Assembly (NCBI RefSeq): GCF_003340555.1
Contig: NZ_QPLJ01000001.1
Location: forward strand, 372,001 to 436,000
Source: Jannaschia formosa
Lineage (GTDB): Bacteria > Pseudomonadota > Alphaproteobacteria > Rhodobacterales > Rhodobacteraceae
Reading direction: 5' to 3'
DNA: 64,000 nucleotides
Shown: piece by piece, positions 7,774 to 14,807 of the stretch
How the letters are laid out: each line of letters begins with the position of its first letter
Position numbering within the stretch: the first letter of the stretch is position 1
Notes under the pieces: model-generated
Databases searched by the model: none
The model's input: only the letters and a program-made list of their open reading frames with translations
What the model was told of the DNA's origin: nothing
Translations under genes and position numbers: made by a program

Positions 7774-8350
7774 AGCCCTTTGCGCGGGTCGCGACCGCCG
7801 GGGGCACCTGCCCCTCGGGCACGAGCGGCGGCGGCCAGGGCCGCGTGCCCTCCGCCTCGATCCAGGCCCGTACCCAGGCCGGGATCTCGGGCGCATCCCC
7901 GCGCCAGCCCAGCGCCGCGGCCACGTCGTTGGCGGGCACGGTCCCGGCGCGCGAGGTGACGGCGGTGCGCAGCAGGGCCTCGCTGGTGCAGGTGCCCTTC
8001 ACCCACATCGACTGCACGATATAGATGAATCGGTCGTCCCAGCCCACCAGCCGGGTCCGCATTTCGATCCGCTGGAAAGCCGTCACCCGCCTGCGGTAGC
8101 GCACCGAGGCCCCGGCCACCGCCATCCCCCAGCGCCGCTCCTGCAGCATGCCAATCAGCCCCATCCGCGCCCCCGCGCCGAACCGACCCAGGTCGTAGAG
8201 CGTCAGCGTCCGCCCGTTGTTGAGCTCCAGGTAGCCGTCGAGGTCCCAGGGCCAGCAGAGGTGATGACTGACATGGGTGTCGGTCGGCGCTATCCGGGGT
8301 GCGCGGCGCAGGCGCCAGGTCTGCAAGGCGAGGCGAAGGAAGGGATACAT
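7772..8350 (-). CDS. Acyl-CoA thioesterase-like protein (THEM6/4HBT hotdog fold)
   Basis: A 192-residue hotdog-fold protein. MYPFLRLALQTWRLRRAP is the typical start of THEM6-like proteins and decides the ATG at 8350; a longer frame reaches 8428 without a ribosome site. THVSHHLCWPWDLDGYLELN and NGRTLTLYDLGRFGA give the 4HBT core with the DxDxxxHxNN-like loop in the variant DLDGYLELNN form. VRYRRRVTAFQRIEMRTRLVG is the central strand pair. It probably hydrolyses or binds acyl-CoA or acyl-ACP; the substrate is unknown. It converges on the alanine-rich gene across the palindrome. Confidence 0.8.
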   Translation of the reverse strand: MYPFLRLALQTWRLRRAPRIAPTDTHVSHHLCWPWDLDGYLELNNGRTLTLYDLGRFGAGARMGLIGMLQERRWGMAVAGASVRYRRRVTAFQRIEMRTRLVGWDDRFIYIVQSMWVKGTCTSEALLRTAVTSRAGTVPANDVAAALGWRGDAPEIPAWVRAWIEAEGTRPWPPPLVPEGQVPPAVATRAKG

Positions 8351-8483
8351 GCCCCGCACCTGATGCCGCAGTGCGGCGCCGTCAAGAACGACGGCGCGTC
8401 GCCCTGACAGGAGCACATCGAACCGCATGCTTGCAGGACGGCGAGCCCCTGCCTAACTGACCCCTGACCAGCCGGAGACCCGC

Positions 8484-8777
8484 ATGAGCACCCTGATCGA
8501 CATCGTCCTTCTTCTTCTGAACGTGGCGTGGTGGTTCGCCGTCGCGCATATCGTGATGTCGTGGCTCATCACCTTCGGCGTGCTGAACCTGCACCAGCCG
8601 ATCGTCGCCCAGCTCTGGGACGGGCTCAACCGCATCCTGGAGCCGGTCTATTCCCGCATCCGCAGCGTGCTGCCCGCCACCGGCGGGCTGGACCTCGCGC
8701 CGCTGATCTTCATCCTCGGCATCATCATCCTGCAGATGGTCTTCGCCGATCTCAGGGTCACCGCCGCGGGGTTCTGA
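8484..8777 (+). CDS. YggT family membrane protein
   Basis: A 97-residue integral membrane protein with two hydrophobic stretches, residues about 5-30 (LIDIVLLLLNVAWWFAVAHI) and about 70-92 (LAPLIFILGIIILQMVF), separated by the conserved LNRILEPVYSRIRSVLP. This arrangement and length define the YggT family, linked in other bacteria to osmotic tolerance and to cell-division factor insertion. The start ATG 8484 has GGAGA upstream. It converges tightly (2 bp) on the small ORF at 8780. Confidence 0.9.
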   Translation: MSTLIDIVLLLLNVAWWFAVAHIVMSWLITFGVLNLHQPIVAQLWDGLNRILEPVYSRIRSVLPATGGLDLAPLIFILGIIILQMVFADLRVTAAGF

Positions 8778-8779
8778 GC

Positions 8780-8917
8780 TCAGCCGATCTCGGCCGTCTC
8801 GAAGCGGTCGTGGTCGGCCAGGTCCGGGGTGTCGTCGGCCCTGGCCTCCAGCAGCAGCCCGGCTCCGATGGCCAGGATCAGCGCCAGCAGGCGCAGGTTT
8901 GATGCACGCCGGGTCAT
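8780..8917 (-). CDS. Small secreted or membrane-anchored peptide
   Basis: A 45-residue ORF, MTRRASNLRLLALILAIGAG at its front: basic n-region, hydrophobic core, then an acidic tail (DDTPDLADHDRFETAEIG). ATG 8917 is preceded by GGAGAG. The pattern suggests a signal peptide or single membrane anchor. No family recognised. The same frame extends to 9037 but that part is Arg/Pro-rich and not credible. Confidence 0.5.
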   Translation of the reverse strand: MTRRASNLRLLALILAIGAGLLLEARADDTPDLADHDRFETAEIG

Positions 8918-9144
8918 CGCGTCTCTCCGTGGTGAAGTGAACGAACCGGTTCGGAGGATCGCCCGGATGCGGCGGCCTGGCAAGTCACGGCCCCGTGACG
9001 GCGGCCACGGCCGGGCTGAACCGTCGGACGGCTTCATCGAGTAATCGAAGTCCCGAAAAGGTGAAGCAGGGCGCGGCCCTTTCCGGGTCGATAGGGTCGT
9101 CCCGCGCCATAGCTCTGGTGTCGGATCGAAGAAGGAACTGCGCC

Positions 9145-9852
9145 GTGCCCGACCGTGCCCGCAACGACCTGACCATCTACGACGCGGTCGCCGCCGACTG
9201 GTGGTCCGACGACATCCGCTGGGTGCGCGCGCTCCGGAACATGGTGCCGGGGCGGCTGTCGTGGTTCGACGGCTTCATCGACTGGCAGGGGAAGGAGGTG
9301 CTGGACCTCGGCTGCGCCGGCGGCTTCCTCGCCGAAGCGCTGGACGATCGCGGCGCCCGCGTCACCGGCATCGACCCCGCGCGGGACGCCATCGCCGCCG
9401 CCCGCGCCCATGCCGAGCGGGAGGGACGAAAGATCCGCTACGACGCGGGCGTGGGCGAGGCGCTGCCCTATGCCGATGCCAGCTTCGACGCGGTGGCCTG
9501 CGTGGACGTTCTCGAACACGTTTCGGACCTGCGCCGGACCCTGCGCGAGATCGCCCGGGTGCTGAAGCCGGGCGGCCTGTTCCTCTACGACACGATCAAC
9601 CGCAACCCGCTGTCGCGGCTCGCGGTCGTGACCATGGCCGAGGACGTCCTGCGCCTGCTGCCGAAGGGCACCCACGATCCCGCGATGTTCATCACCCCGG
9701 CCGAGCTCCGCGCCGCGATGGAGGCCGCGGGCCTCCGCCCCGGCCCCGAGACCGGCCTCGGCCCCCGTGGCGTGAACCGCCGCGGCGACCCGGTCTTCGG
9801 GCGGCTGCCGTCGAAGGCGATCCTCTACATGGGCGTCGCGACGAAGCCATGA
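9145..9852 (+). CDS. UbiG-like SAM-dependent O-methyltransferase
   Basis: A 235-residue class I methyltransferase. VLDLGCAGGFLAEAL is the SAM-binding motif I, VTGIDPARDAI motif post-I, DAVACVDVLEHVSDL motif II and LKPGGLFLYDTINRNPLSR motif III. YDAVAADWW at the front and KGTHDPAMFITPAEL near the end are typical of UbiG, which makes both O-methylations of ubiquinone. The start is GTG 9145 with GAAGGAA 8 nt upstream. A paralogue of UbiG with another substrate is possible because no ubiquinone genes adjoin it, so no symbol is given. Confidence 0.8.
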   Translation: MPDRARNDLTIYDAVAADWWSDDIRWVRALRNMVPGRLSWFDGFIDWQGKEVLDLGCAGGFLAEALDDRGARVTGIDPARDAIAAARAHAEREGRKIRYDAGVGEALPYADASFDAVACVDVLEHVSDLRRTLREIARVLKPGGLFLYDTINRNPLSRLAVVTMAEDVLRLLPKGTHDPAMFITPAELRAAMEAAGLRPGPETGLGPRGVNRRGDPVFGRLPSKAILYMGVATKP

Positions 9853-10037
9853 CGGGCGCGGCATTCATTTCCCCGGTTCCCGTTCGGCCGGCCATTGCGC
9901 GCCCCGCCGAACCGGGCTCACCGCACGCCCCCTCCACACGAACCGGCGGAGCCCGCGCCAGGCCCTGCCGCATTGCATCCCGCCACGACCCCGGCGCATC
10001 ATCGCGGCAGCCCCGACCCTTCCCGGAAAGAGCCGCG

Positions 10038-10718
10038 ATGCCTCCGTCCCTCCCTGCCCCCGGGATCCGTGTCCGGCGCCGCTCCACCGTTCGGGGTCGG
10101 CGAGCCGCCGCCCGCGCAACGGGTGCCGCGGCGCAACCGGACGAACCGGTCCGGCCTCGCCTCCGGCCACGCAGCCTGCCGACCGGTCGCCAGAGCCGCC
10201 ACCGGACGATCCGCGCCGCGCTCCTGGCGCTCGCCACGGCGCTCCTGCCGCTGGTCGCCAGCGCCCATCCCCATGCCGAGACGCTCCGGCAGGCGGTGCT
10301 GATCCTGGCGCCGGACGCGGTGAGAATCCGGCTCACCCTCCTGCCCGGCACCGACGAGGGTCCCGCCTTCGCCGCGCGCGTCGATGCCGATGGCGACGGC
10401 CTCGTCTCCGAGCCCGAGGCGATGGAGAAGGCGCGGGCCCTGCTCGCGGCCGCGCATCTGACCTGGCGGGGCAACACCCTGCCGCTCGCCCCGCTCTTCG
10501 CCGAGGCCACGCCTGCCGACTGGCTCGCAGCCGGAAGTGGATCGCTGACGTTGGAGGCGCGTGCCGCCGCCGACCTCGCCGCCGGAGGGACGCTGATCGT
10601 CGAGATGCCGGGATGGCAGTTGCAGCCGCTCTACGAGGCCGCGCTGGTCGACGGGACCGGCACCCCGGAGGTCAGGCCGAGGCCCGACGGCCTCGTCCTC
10701 CGCGTGCCCGCGCCATGA
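10038..10718 (+). CDS. Secreted protein with EF-hand-like loop (start uncertain)
   Basis: Up to 226 residues. A clear signal peptide core (IRAALLALATALLPLVASA) is cleaved before HPHAETLR, so the mature protein would begin with His-Pro-His. DADGDGLVSEPE is an EF-hand-type calcium loop. The rest (VRIRLTLLPGTDEGPAFAAR, LTLEARAAADL) looks like beta structure. The His-rich mature end and the loop suggest metal binding, which is inference. ATG 10038 has GGAAAG upstream but adds about 57 Arg/Pro-rich residues before the signal; a later non-ATG start near 10180-10200 would be more natural. No family recognised. Confidence 0.6.
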   Translation: MPPSLPAPGIRVRRRSTVRGRRAAARATGAAAQPDEPVRPRLRPRSLPTGRQSRHRTIRAALLALATALLPLVASAHPHAETLRQAVLILAPDAVRIRLTLLPGTDEGPAFAARVDADGDGLVSEPEAMEKARALLAAAHLTWRGNTLPLAPLFAEATPADWLAAGSGSLTLEARAAADLAAGGTLIVEMPGWQLQPLYEAALVDGTGTPEVRPRPDGLVLRVPAP

Positions 10719-10794
10719 CCCCGCGCGCGCCCGGCGCTGTCCCGGTCCGCAGCCGGGCCCTGCCAGTTCGCCGGCAACGCGGGGCGGCAGCGAA

Positions 10795-11715
10795 ATGATG
10801 CGCCTGCTGCGACCGATCCTGCTCGCCCTCGGGCTCCTCGCGCTCCTGGCCGCCTGCGTCACGGGAGTGCAGCATCTGCGCCTCGGCGGCGAGGCGGCGG
10901 GGACGCCCGTCGCCGCGGGCGGGCTCCGGCTTGCATCCCATAACGTGCACTATATCGACCTGACCGCGGAGGGCGGGCGCTGGTCCCGCGCAGGCTGGGA
11001 GAGGCGGCGCGGGGCGCTCGACGCCGCCTTCAAGGCGCTCGGCGCCGACATCGTGGCCTTCCAGGAGATGGAGAGCTTCGCCGGCGGCTCGATGAGCCGC
11101 GAGAACCTCGCGCTCGACTGGCTGCTTGCGCGCAACCCAGGCTTCGCGGCGGCGGCCACGGGCGATCCGGCGGCGTTCCCCTCGACCCAGCCGATCCTCT
11201 ATCGGCGCGACCGCTTCACGGTGGAGGATCAGGGCTGGTTCTTCTTCTCCGAGACGCCGGCCGCGATCTATGCGCGCGGCTTCGACGGCGCCCCGCCCTC
11301 CTTCGCCTCCTGGGCCCGGCTGCGGGACCGGCAGGGCGGCGCGGCGCTGACGGTGATCAACGTCCATTTCGACTGGGGCTCGTGGGAGAACCGCCGCCGC
11401 TCGGCCGGGCTGGTCGCGGATTTCGCCGCCGACCGCATCGCGGAGGGCGCGCGCGTCGTGCTGACCGGCGACCTCAACGCCCGCGCGGGCAGCCCCACCC
11501 TGGCGATCCTGGAGGAGGCCGGCCTCGCCTTTCCGCCCGTGCCCGGGGCCACGGTGCATTTCGACCGCGGGCTGAACCTGTTCGGCGCCATCGATCACAT
11601 CGGCCTCGGGCCGGGGGTCGCGCCGGTGTCAGGGCCGCAGGTCCTGCGCGGACGGTTCGAGGGGGCCTTCCCGTCGGACCACTACCCGGTCGCGCTCGAC
11701 GTCAGGATCGAGTGA
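10795..11715 (+). CDS. Endonuclease/exonuclease/phosphatase-family lipoprotein
   Basis: A 306-residue protein of the DNase I-like EEP fold. Motifs in order: ASHNVHYIDL (first strand), VAFQEMES (metal Glu), INVHFDWGSW, LTGDLNARAG (Asp/Asn) and FPSDHYPVALDV (catalytic Asp-His). The N-terminus MMRLLRPILLALGLLALLAAC is a lipoprotein signal with the modified Cys at about residue 21, so it acts in the periplasm or outer membrane. Extracytoplasmic EEP proteins often cleave phosphodiesters of lipids or scavenged nucleic acid; the substrate is unknown. It follows the secreted EF-hand protein gene by 76 bp. Confidence 0.87.
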   Translation: MMRLLRPILLALGLLALLAACVTGVQHLRLGGEAAGTPVAAGGLRLASHNVHYIDLTAEGGRWSRAGWERRRGALDAAFKALGADIVAFQEMESFAGGSMSRENLALDWLLARNPGFAAAATGDPAAFPSTQPILYRRDRFTVEDQGWFFFSETPAAIYARGFDGAPPSFASWARLRDRQGGAALTVINVHFDWGSWENRRRSAGLVADFAADRIAEGARVVLTGDLNARAGSPTLAILEEAGLAFPPVPGATVHFDRGLNLFGAIDHIGLGPGVAPVSGPQVLRGRFEGAFPSDHYPVALDVRIE

Positions 11716-11724
11716 CCCTCCGGC

Positions 11725-11745
11725 GCGGCGCGATTCCCGCGCCGC
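11725..11745 (+). terminator. Hairpin after EEP gene
   Basis: Perfect 8-bp stem GCGGCGCG / CGCGCCGC with a 5-nt loop, 10 bp after the stop. No T-run follows, so termination is only possible. Confidence 0.4.
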
Positions 11746-11835
11746 AGGGCCGCTTCAGGCCCCTGCCCGCCGCATCGCGGGCGCCGACGCGCCACGCCCG
11801 GGGCCGCAAGGGCCGCGGGCAGGACGCAGGGCAGT

Positions 11836-11985
11836 TCACCAGGTGCCGACGCGCGACATCCAGCCCAGCGTCGCGGCGCGCTCGGCGCCATGGGCGCGCG
11901 ACGGGGAGCGCAGATGCGCGCTGCCGGAGGACGGGCGGCGGGACAGGGCGACACCGAGGAGGAAGTCGGCGAAGGTGGTCAGCAT
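11836..11985 (-). CDS. Possible small protein, 49 residues
   Basis: MLTTFADFLLGVALSRRP opens an ORF of 49 codons ending VGTWTGA-like at 11836. The N-terminus is hydrophobic, the rest basic and Ser/Arg-rich. It is divergent from the LysR gene at 12094, a usual position for an LTTR target. No strong ribosome site is visible and no family is recognised. Apart from this ORF and the hairpin at 11725, the stretch 11716-12093 holds nothing I can name. Confidence 0.35.
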   Translation of the reverse strand: MLTTFADFLLGVALSRRPSSGSAHLRSPSRAHGAERAATLGWMSRVGTW

Positions 11986-12071
11986 GGGAAGTCACCATAG
12001 GGGAATCGGGGTTCTACTGGGCCCGCACATGCGCCCGAACGGCACCGCGATCCACTCTGGAATTATTCACA

Positions 12072-12092
12072 CCTGTTAGCCTAGGTTACAGG
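12072..12092. promoter_or_regulatory. Putative LTTR box (T-N11-A) at the lysR start
   Basis: Inverted repeat CCTGT (12072-12076) and ACAGG (12088-12092) spaced 11 nt, the classical T-N11-A form. It ends 1 bp before the ATG of the LysR gene at 12094, so bound protein would block that gene's own translation start region: autorepression. Confidence 0.5.
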
Positions 12093-12093
12093 C

Positions 12094-12993
12094 ATGACCG
12101 ACTGGCGCGACCTCCCCTCGCTGACCGCCCTGCGCGCCTTCGAGGCGGCGGTGCGCTGCGGCTCGCTCTCGGCCGCGGCGCGGGAGCTGAACGTCACCCA
12201 TGCCGCCATCGCCGGCCATGTCCGCACGCTGGAGACCTTCTTCGGCCTGCCGCTGCTGGTCCGCTCCGGCCGGGGGATGGAGCCCACGCCCGAGGGCGCG
12301 CTGCTCGCGCGCGGGCTGTCGGACGGCTTCGACGTGCTGATCGCAGCCTGCCGCGACCTCGCCGATCGCGGCCGTGCCAGGCCGATCGCGGTCACGACCA
12401 CCCCGACCTTCGCCGAGCATTGGCTGATGCCCCGGCTCTCGGCCTTCTGGGCGGCCCATCCCGATGTCAGCGTGACCATCGCGCCGACCCCGGACGTCAC
12501 CGATCTCCGGCGCGAAGGCTTCGACATGGCGATCCGTTACGGCGAGGGCGACTGGCCGGGGCTCGAGGCCGAGCCGCTCCTGACCGGCGGCTTCGTCGTC
12601 GTCGCCTCGCCCGACCTCGCGGCGCGCTTCCGCGAGACCGATCTGGAGACGCTCGCCCGGCAGACCTGGCTGATGGGCGAGAACCGCGCCGAGGCGCCGC
12701 ATCTCGCCCGCGCGCTCGGCATCCCCGAGGCGGGGCTTCGGACCTACATGCTCGCCACCACCGGCATGGTCCTGTCGGCGCTGCGCGCGGGGATGGGGCT
12801 CGGCCTGCAGAACGCGACCCTGATCCAGCCGGACCTGGAGACCGGCCGCCTCGCCGTCCTGCGCGAGCTGGACCTCGGGCGGGTCGGCTATCACATCGTC
12901 ACCCGGCCCGGCGCCTCCTCGGACGCGCTGCGGCGCTTCCTCGCCTGGCTCAGGACGCAGCCCGCGCGTACGCAATACGGCTGGGGCGCCTGA
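12094..12993 (+). CDS. LysR family transcriptional regulator (GcvA-like)
   Basis: A 299-residue LTTR. The front DLPSLTALRAFEAAVRCGSL and SAAARELNVTHAAIAGHVRT is of the GcvA/AmpR subgroup, in which LxALRAFEAAARHLSF is typical. The effector domain spans residues about 90-295 (IAVTTTPTFAEHWLMPRLSA, MAIRYGEGDWPGLEAEPL). ATG 12094 is preceded closely by an inverted repeat that may be its own operator. Possible targets are the small ORF at 11836 (divergent) or the downstream DUF2177 gene. The effector is unknown. Confidence 0.9.
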   Translation: MTDWRDLPSLTALRAFEAAVRCGSLSAAARELNVTHAAIAGHVRTLETFFGLPLLVRSGRGMEPTPEGALLARGLSDGFDVLIAACRDLADRGRARPIAVTTTPTFAEHWLMPRLSAFWAAHPDVSVTIAPTPDVTDLRREGFDMAIRYGEGDWPGLEAEPLLTGGFVVVASPDLAARFRETDLETLARQTWLMGENRAEAPHLARALGIPEAGLRTYMLATTGMVLSALRAGMGLGLQNATLIQPDLETGRLAVLRELDLGRVGYHIVTRPGASSDALRRFLAWLRTQPARTQYGWGA

Positions 12994-13062
12994 CGCGCCG
13001 CTGCCGGGTCATCCAACCGGCCCCGCTCCCCGTAGAAGAAGAACCCTACCCGGAGCCGGTCC

Positions 13063-13461
13063 ATGCAACTTCTCACCCTCTACGGCGCATCCGTCGCGTT
13101 CTTCCTGATCGTCGACGCGATCATGCTGACGCTGGTGATGAAGCCGCTCTTCGAGCGATTCGTCGGCGACATGCTCCGCTCGCCCATCGACCTGGCGCCG
13201 GCGGCGGTCTTCTACCTCTTCTATGTCGGCGGGCTGGTCTATCTGGTGTCGATCCCGGCGCTGCGGGCCGACTCGATCGGCCTCGCCGCGCTGAACGGCA
13301 CGATTCTGGGCGCGCTGGCCTACGGCACCTACGAATTCACCAACAAGGCGACGCTGAAGGGCTGGGACTGGACGATGGTCGCCGTCGACACGAGCTGGGG
13401 CGCGGTGCTGACCGGCGCCACCGCCGCCTTCGGCGTCTGGGTCGCGCGCAGCCTCGGGTAA
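13063..13461 (+). CDS. DUF2177 family membrane protein
   Basis: A 132-residue protein with about four membrane segments: LYGASVAFFLIVDAIMLTLV, APAAVFYLFYVGGLVYLV, LAALNGTILGALAYGTYEFT, and WGAVLTGATAAFGVWVA. The LYGxxxxxFLxxDxxML front and GALAYGTYEFTNKATLKGW stretch are the marks of DUF2177. Function unknown. It lies 69 bp after the LysR gene, same strand. Confidence 0.9.
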   Translation: MQLLTLYGASVAFFLIVDAIMLTLVMKPLFERFVGDMLRSPIDLAPAAVFYLFYVGGLVYLVSIPALRADSIGLAALNGTILGALAYGTYEFTNKATLKGWDWTMVAVDTSWGAVLTGATAAFGVWVARSLG

Positions 13462-13472
13462 CCGCGGCCGCA

Positions 13473-13487
13473 ACCGGACCGTCCGGT
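13473..13487. terminator. Palindrome at convergent junction
   Basis: ACCGGAC-C-GTCCGGT, 7-bp arms around one base, between the convergent DUF2177 gene and the lipoprotein gene ending at 13497. Possible bidirectional terminator; no T-run. Confidence 0.35.
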
Positions 13488-13496
13488 CCCGCAGCC

Positions 13497-13829
13497 CTAG
13501 CAACCTCGCCCGGCGCGCGCCCCATCCTGCGCCCATCCGACAAAGCTCGTCCCGGTGAAGACCAGCACCAGCCCACCCTCGGTGCGAAAGGCGTCCAGGC
13601 CGGGCGCCGGGCACGCCACCGCGCGCGGCGACGCTCCCTCGACCCGCGCGACCGAGGCAAGCGCGCCCGCCCGGTCGCGGCCGAAGCCGATCTCACGCCC
13701 GCCGGAGCCGGCGACGTCCAGCCCCGCCGGCGCCGGCACGAGGCGCAGCCCCGGGGCCGACACGGGCGCCGGCGCCTCTGACGCCACGCAGCCCGCCAGG
13801 GCCAGCGCCGCCGGGATCGCCCGGATCAG
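13497..13829 (-). CDS. Lipoprotein, second of a tandem paralogous pair (CTG start proposed)
   Basis: With a CTG start at 13829 the product has 110 residues: LIRAIPAALALAGC gives a lipobox with Cys14. The first ordinary start (GTG 13787) lies inside or beyond the lipobox and would destroy the signal, so the real start must be upstream. The CTG overlaps the TGA of the upstream gene as CTGA. The mature part (GLRLVPAPAGLDVAG, REIGFGRDRAGAL, FRTEGGLVLVFTGTSFVGWA) aligns with the preceding gene, including an internal Cys (73) and a Cys at the extreme C-terminus (110). Function unknown; no family recognised. Confidence 0.6.
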   Translation of the reverse strand: MIRAIPAALALAGCVASEAPAPVSAPGLRLVPAPAGLDVAGSGGREIGFGRDRAGALASVARVEGASPRAVACPAPGLDAFRTEGGLVLVFTGTSFVGWAQDGARAGRGC

Positions 13830-14158
13830 TGGCAGCGCGCGCCCCCGGTGGTCGTGATCCGGCGCCAGCCGACGAACTTGCCGCCCTCGAAGATCGTCAC
13901 CATGCCCTGCGGCGTGATGAAGGCGTCGCGCGTCTCGACCCCGCAGGGGATCTGGCGCGGCTGGACCCCGATGATCTCGCGGATCGTGTCGAGCGTGCCC
14001 TGCTGGCTCGACCCGAAGGCGATGGCGCGCCCGTCGTTCGGCTGGGCGACGGCGATGCCGTTGCCGGTGCCGGTCATCGTCAGGCCCGTGGGCGCCGAGG
14101 GCGGCGTCGTGTTGCAGGCCGCCAGCGCCAGCGGCGCGCAGAGCACAAGCGCCCTCAG
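13826..14158 (-). CDS. Lipoprotein, first of a tandem paralogous pair (CTG start proposed)
   Basis: With a CTG start at 14158 the product has 110 residues: LRALVLCAPLALAAC gives a lipobox with Cys15. The CTG overlaps the regA stop as CTGA, which couples its translation to regA. GTG 14146 is the alternative but leaves a very short signal with no positive charge. The mature part (GLTMTGTGNGIAVAQ, RAIAFGSSQQGTL, FITPQGMVTIFEGGKFVGWR) pairs with the following gene; Cys72 and Cys109 are shared and could form a disulfide. Probably anchored in the cell envelope and made together with RegA. Function unknown. Confidence 0.65.
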   Translation of the reverse strand: MRALVLCAPLALAACNTTPPSAPTGLTMTGTGNGIAVAQPNDGRAIAFGSSQQGTLDTIREIIGVQPRQIPCGVETRDAFITPQGMVTIFEGGKFVGWRRITTTGGARCH

Positions 14159-14724
14159 CGCGGGCTTCGCTTGGCGAGGATGCGCTGCAGCGTCCTGCGG
14201 TGCATGTTCAGCCGGCGCGCGGTTTCCGATACGTTTCTGTCGCATAGCTCATAGACCCTCTGGATGTGCTCCCATCGGACCCGATCCGCGCTCATGGGGT
14301 TCTCCGGCGGCGGCGGAAGGTCGTCGTCCTTGCACAGGAGCGCGTTCGTTATGTCGTTCGCGTCCGCCGGTTTCGACAGGTAGTCGGTTGCTCCGATCTT
14401 GACCGCGGCAACAGCCGTCGCGATGGCCCCATAGCCTGTCAGGACCACGATCTTGCTGTCGGGGCGTTTCTCGCGCAGGCGCTCCACCACGTCCAGCCCG
14501 TTGCCGTCCTCCAAGCGCAAATCCACCACCGCGTAGGCGGAAGGCCGCGCCGAGGCCTTGGCGATGCCCTCGGCGACCGAGGAGGCGGCCTCGACCTCGA
14601 AGCCGCGCTTCTGCATCGCCCGCTCCAGCCGGCGCAGGAAAGGCTCGTCGTCGTCGACGAGCAGCAGGGTCTTGTCGGGCCCGATCTCCGGCCCACTCTC
14701 CGAAATGTCATCGACCATTGTCAT
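14155..14724 (-). CDS. regA: Redox response regulator RegA (PrrA/ActR)
   Basis: A 189-residue response regulator of the global redox system that controls photosynthesis, respiration, carbon and nitrogen fixation genes in Rhodobacteraceae. The receiver domain covers residues about 18-130: acidic pocket VDDDEP, phospho-acceptor D68 in VVDLRLEDGNG, and K117 in YLSKPAD. A proline-rich linker (DLPPPPENPM) leads to the Fis-type helix-turn-helix NVSETARRLNMHRRTLQRIL, nearly invariant in the family. ATG 14724 is chosen for the AGGAAAGGG upstream; it makes the protein 5 residues longer than the usual 184. It is divergent from regB, with no senC/prrC between them. Confidence 0.96.
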   Translation of the reverse strand: MTMVDDISESGPEIGPDKTLLLVDDDEPFLRRLERAMQKRGFEVEAASSVAEGIAKASARPSAYAVVDLRLEDGNGLDVVERLREKRPDSKIVVLTGYGAIATAVAAVKIGATDYLSKPADANDITNALLCKDDDLPPPPENPMSADRVRWEHIQRVYELCDRNVSETARRLNMHRRTLQRILAKRSPR

Positions 14725-14807
14725 GCGGCCCTTTCCTTTGGGACGTGATACGGCCGGGTCTGCAAATCGGATGGCCGCCTTCGTTCCTTGGCCGATAGTT
14801 AGGTCTC

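Noticed and set aside
10715-10798. A 27-codon ORF starting ATGA at the end of the secreted protein gene
   Set aside because: Basic low-complexity peptide, no homology or ribosome-site argument; likely leader sequence of the EEP gene.
11702-11998. A 98-codon minus-strand frame starting MVTSHADHL
   Set aside because: Composition is that of a shadow frame and it overlaps the hairpin after the EEP gene; the 49-codon frame in another phase is the better candidate.
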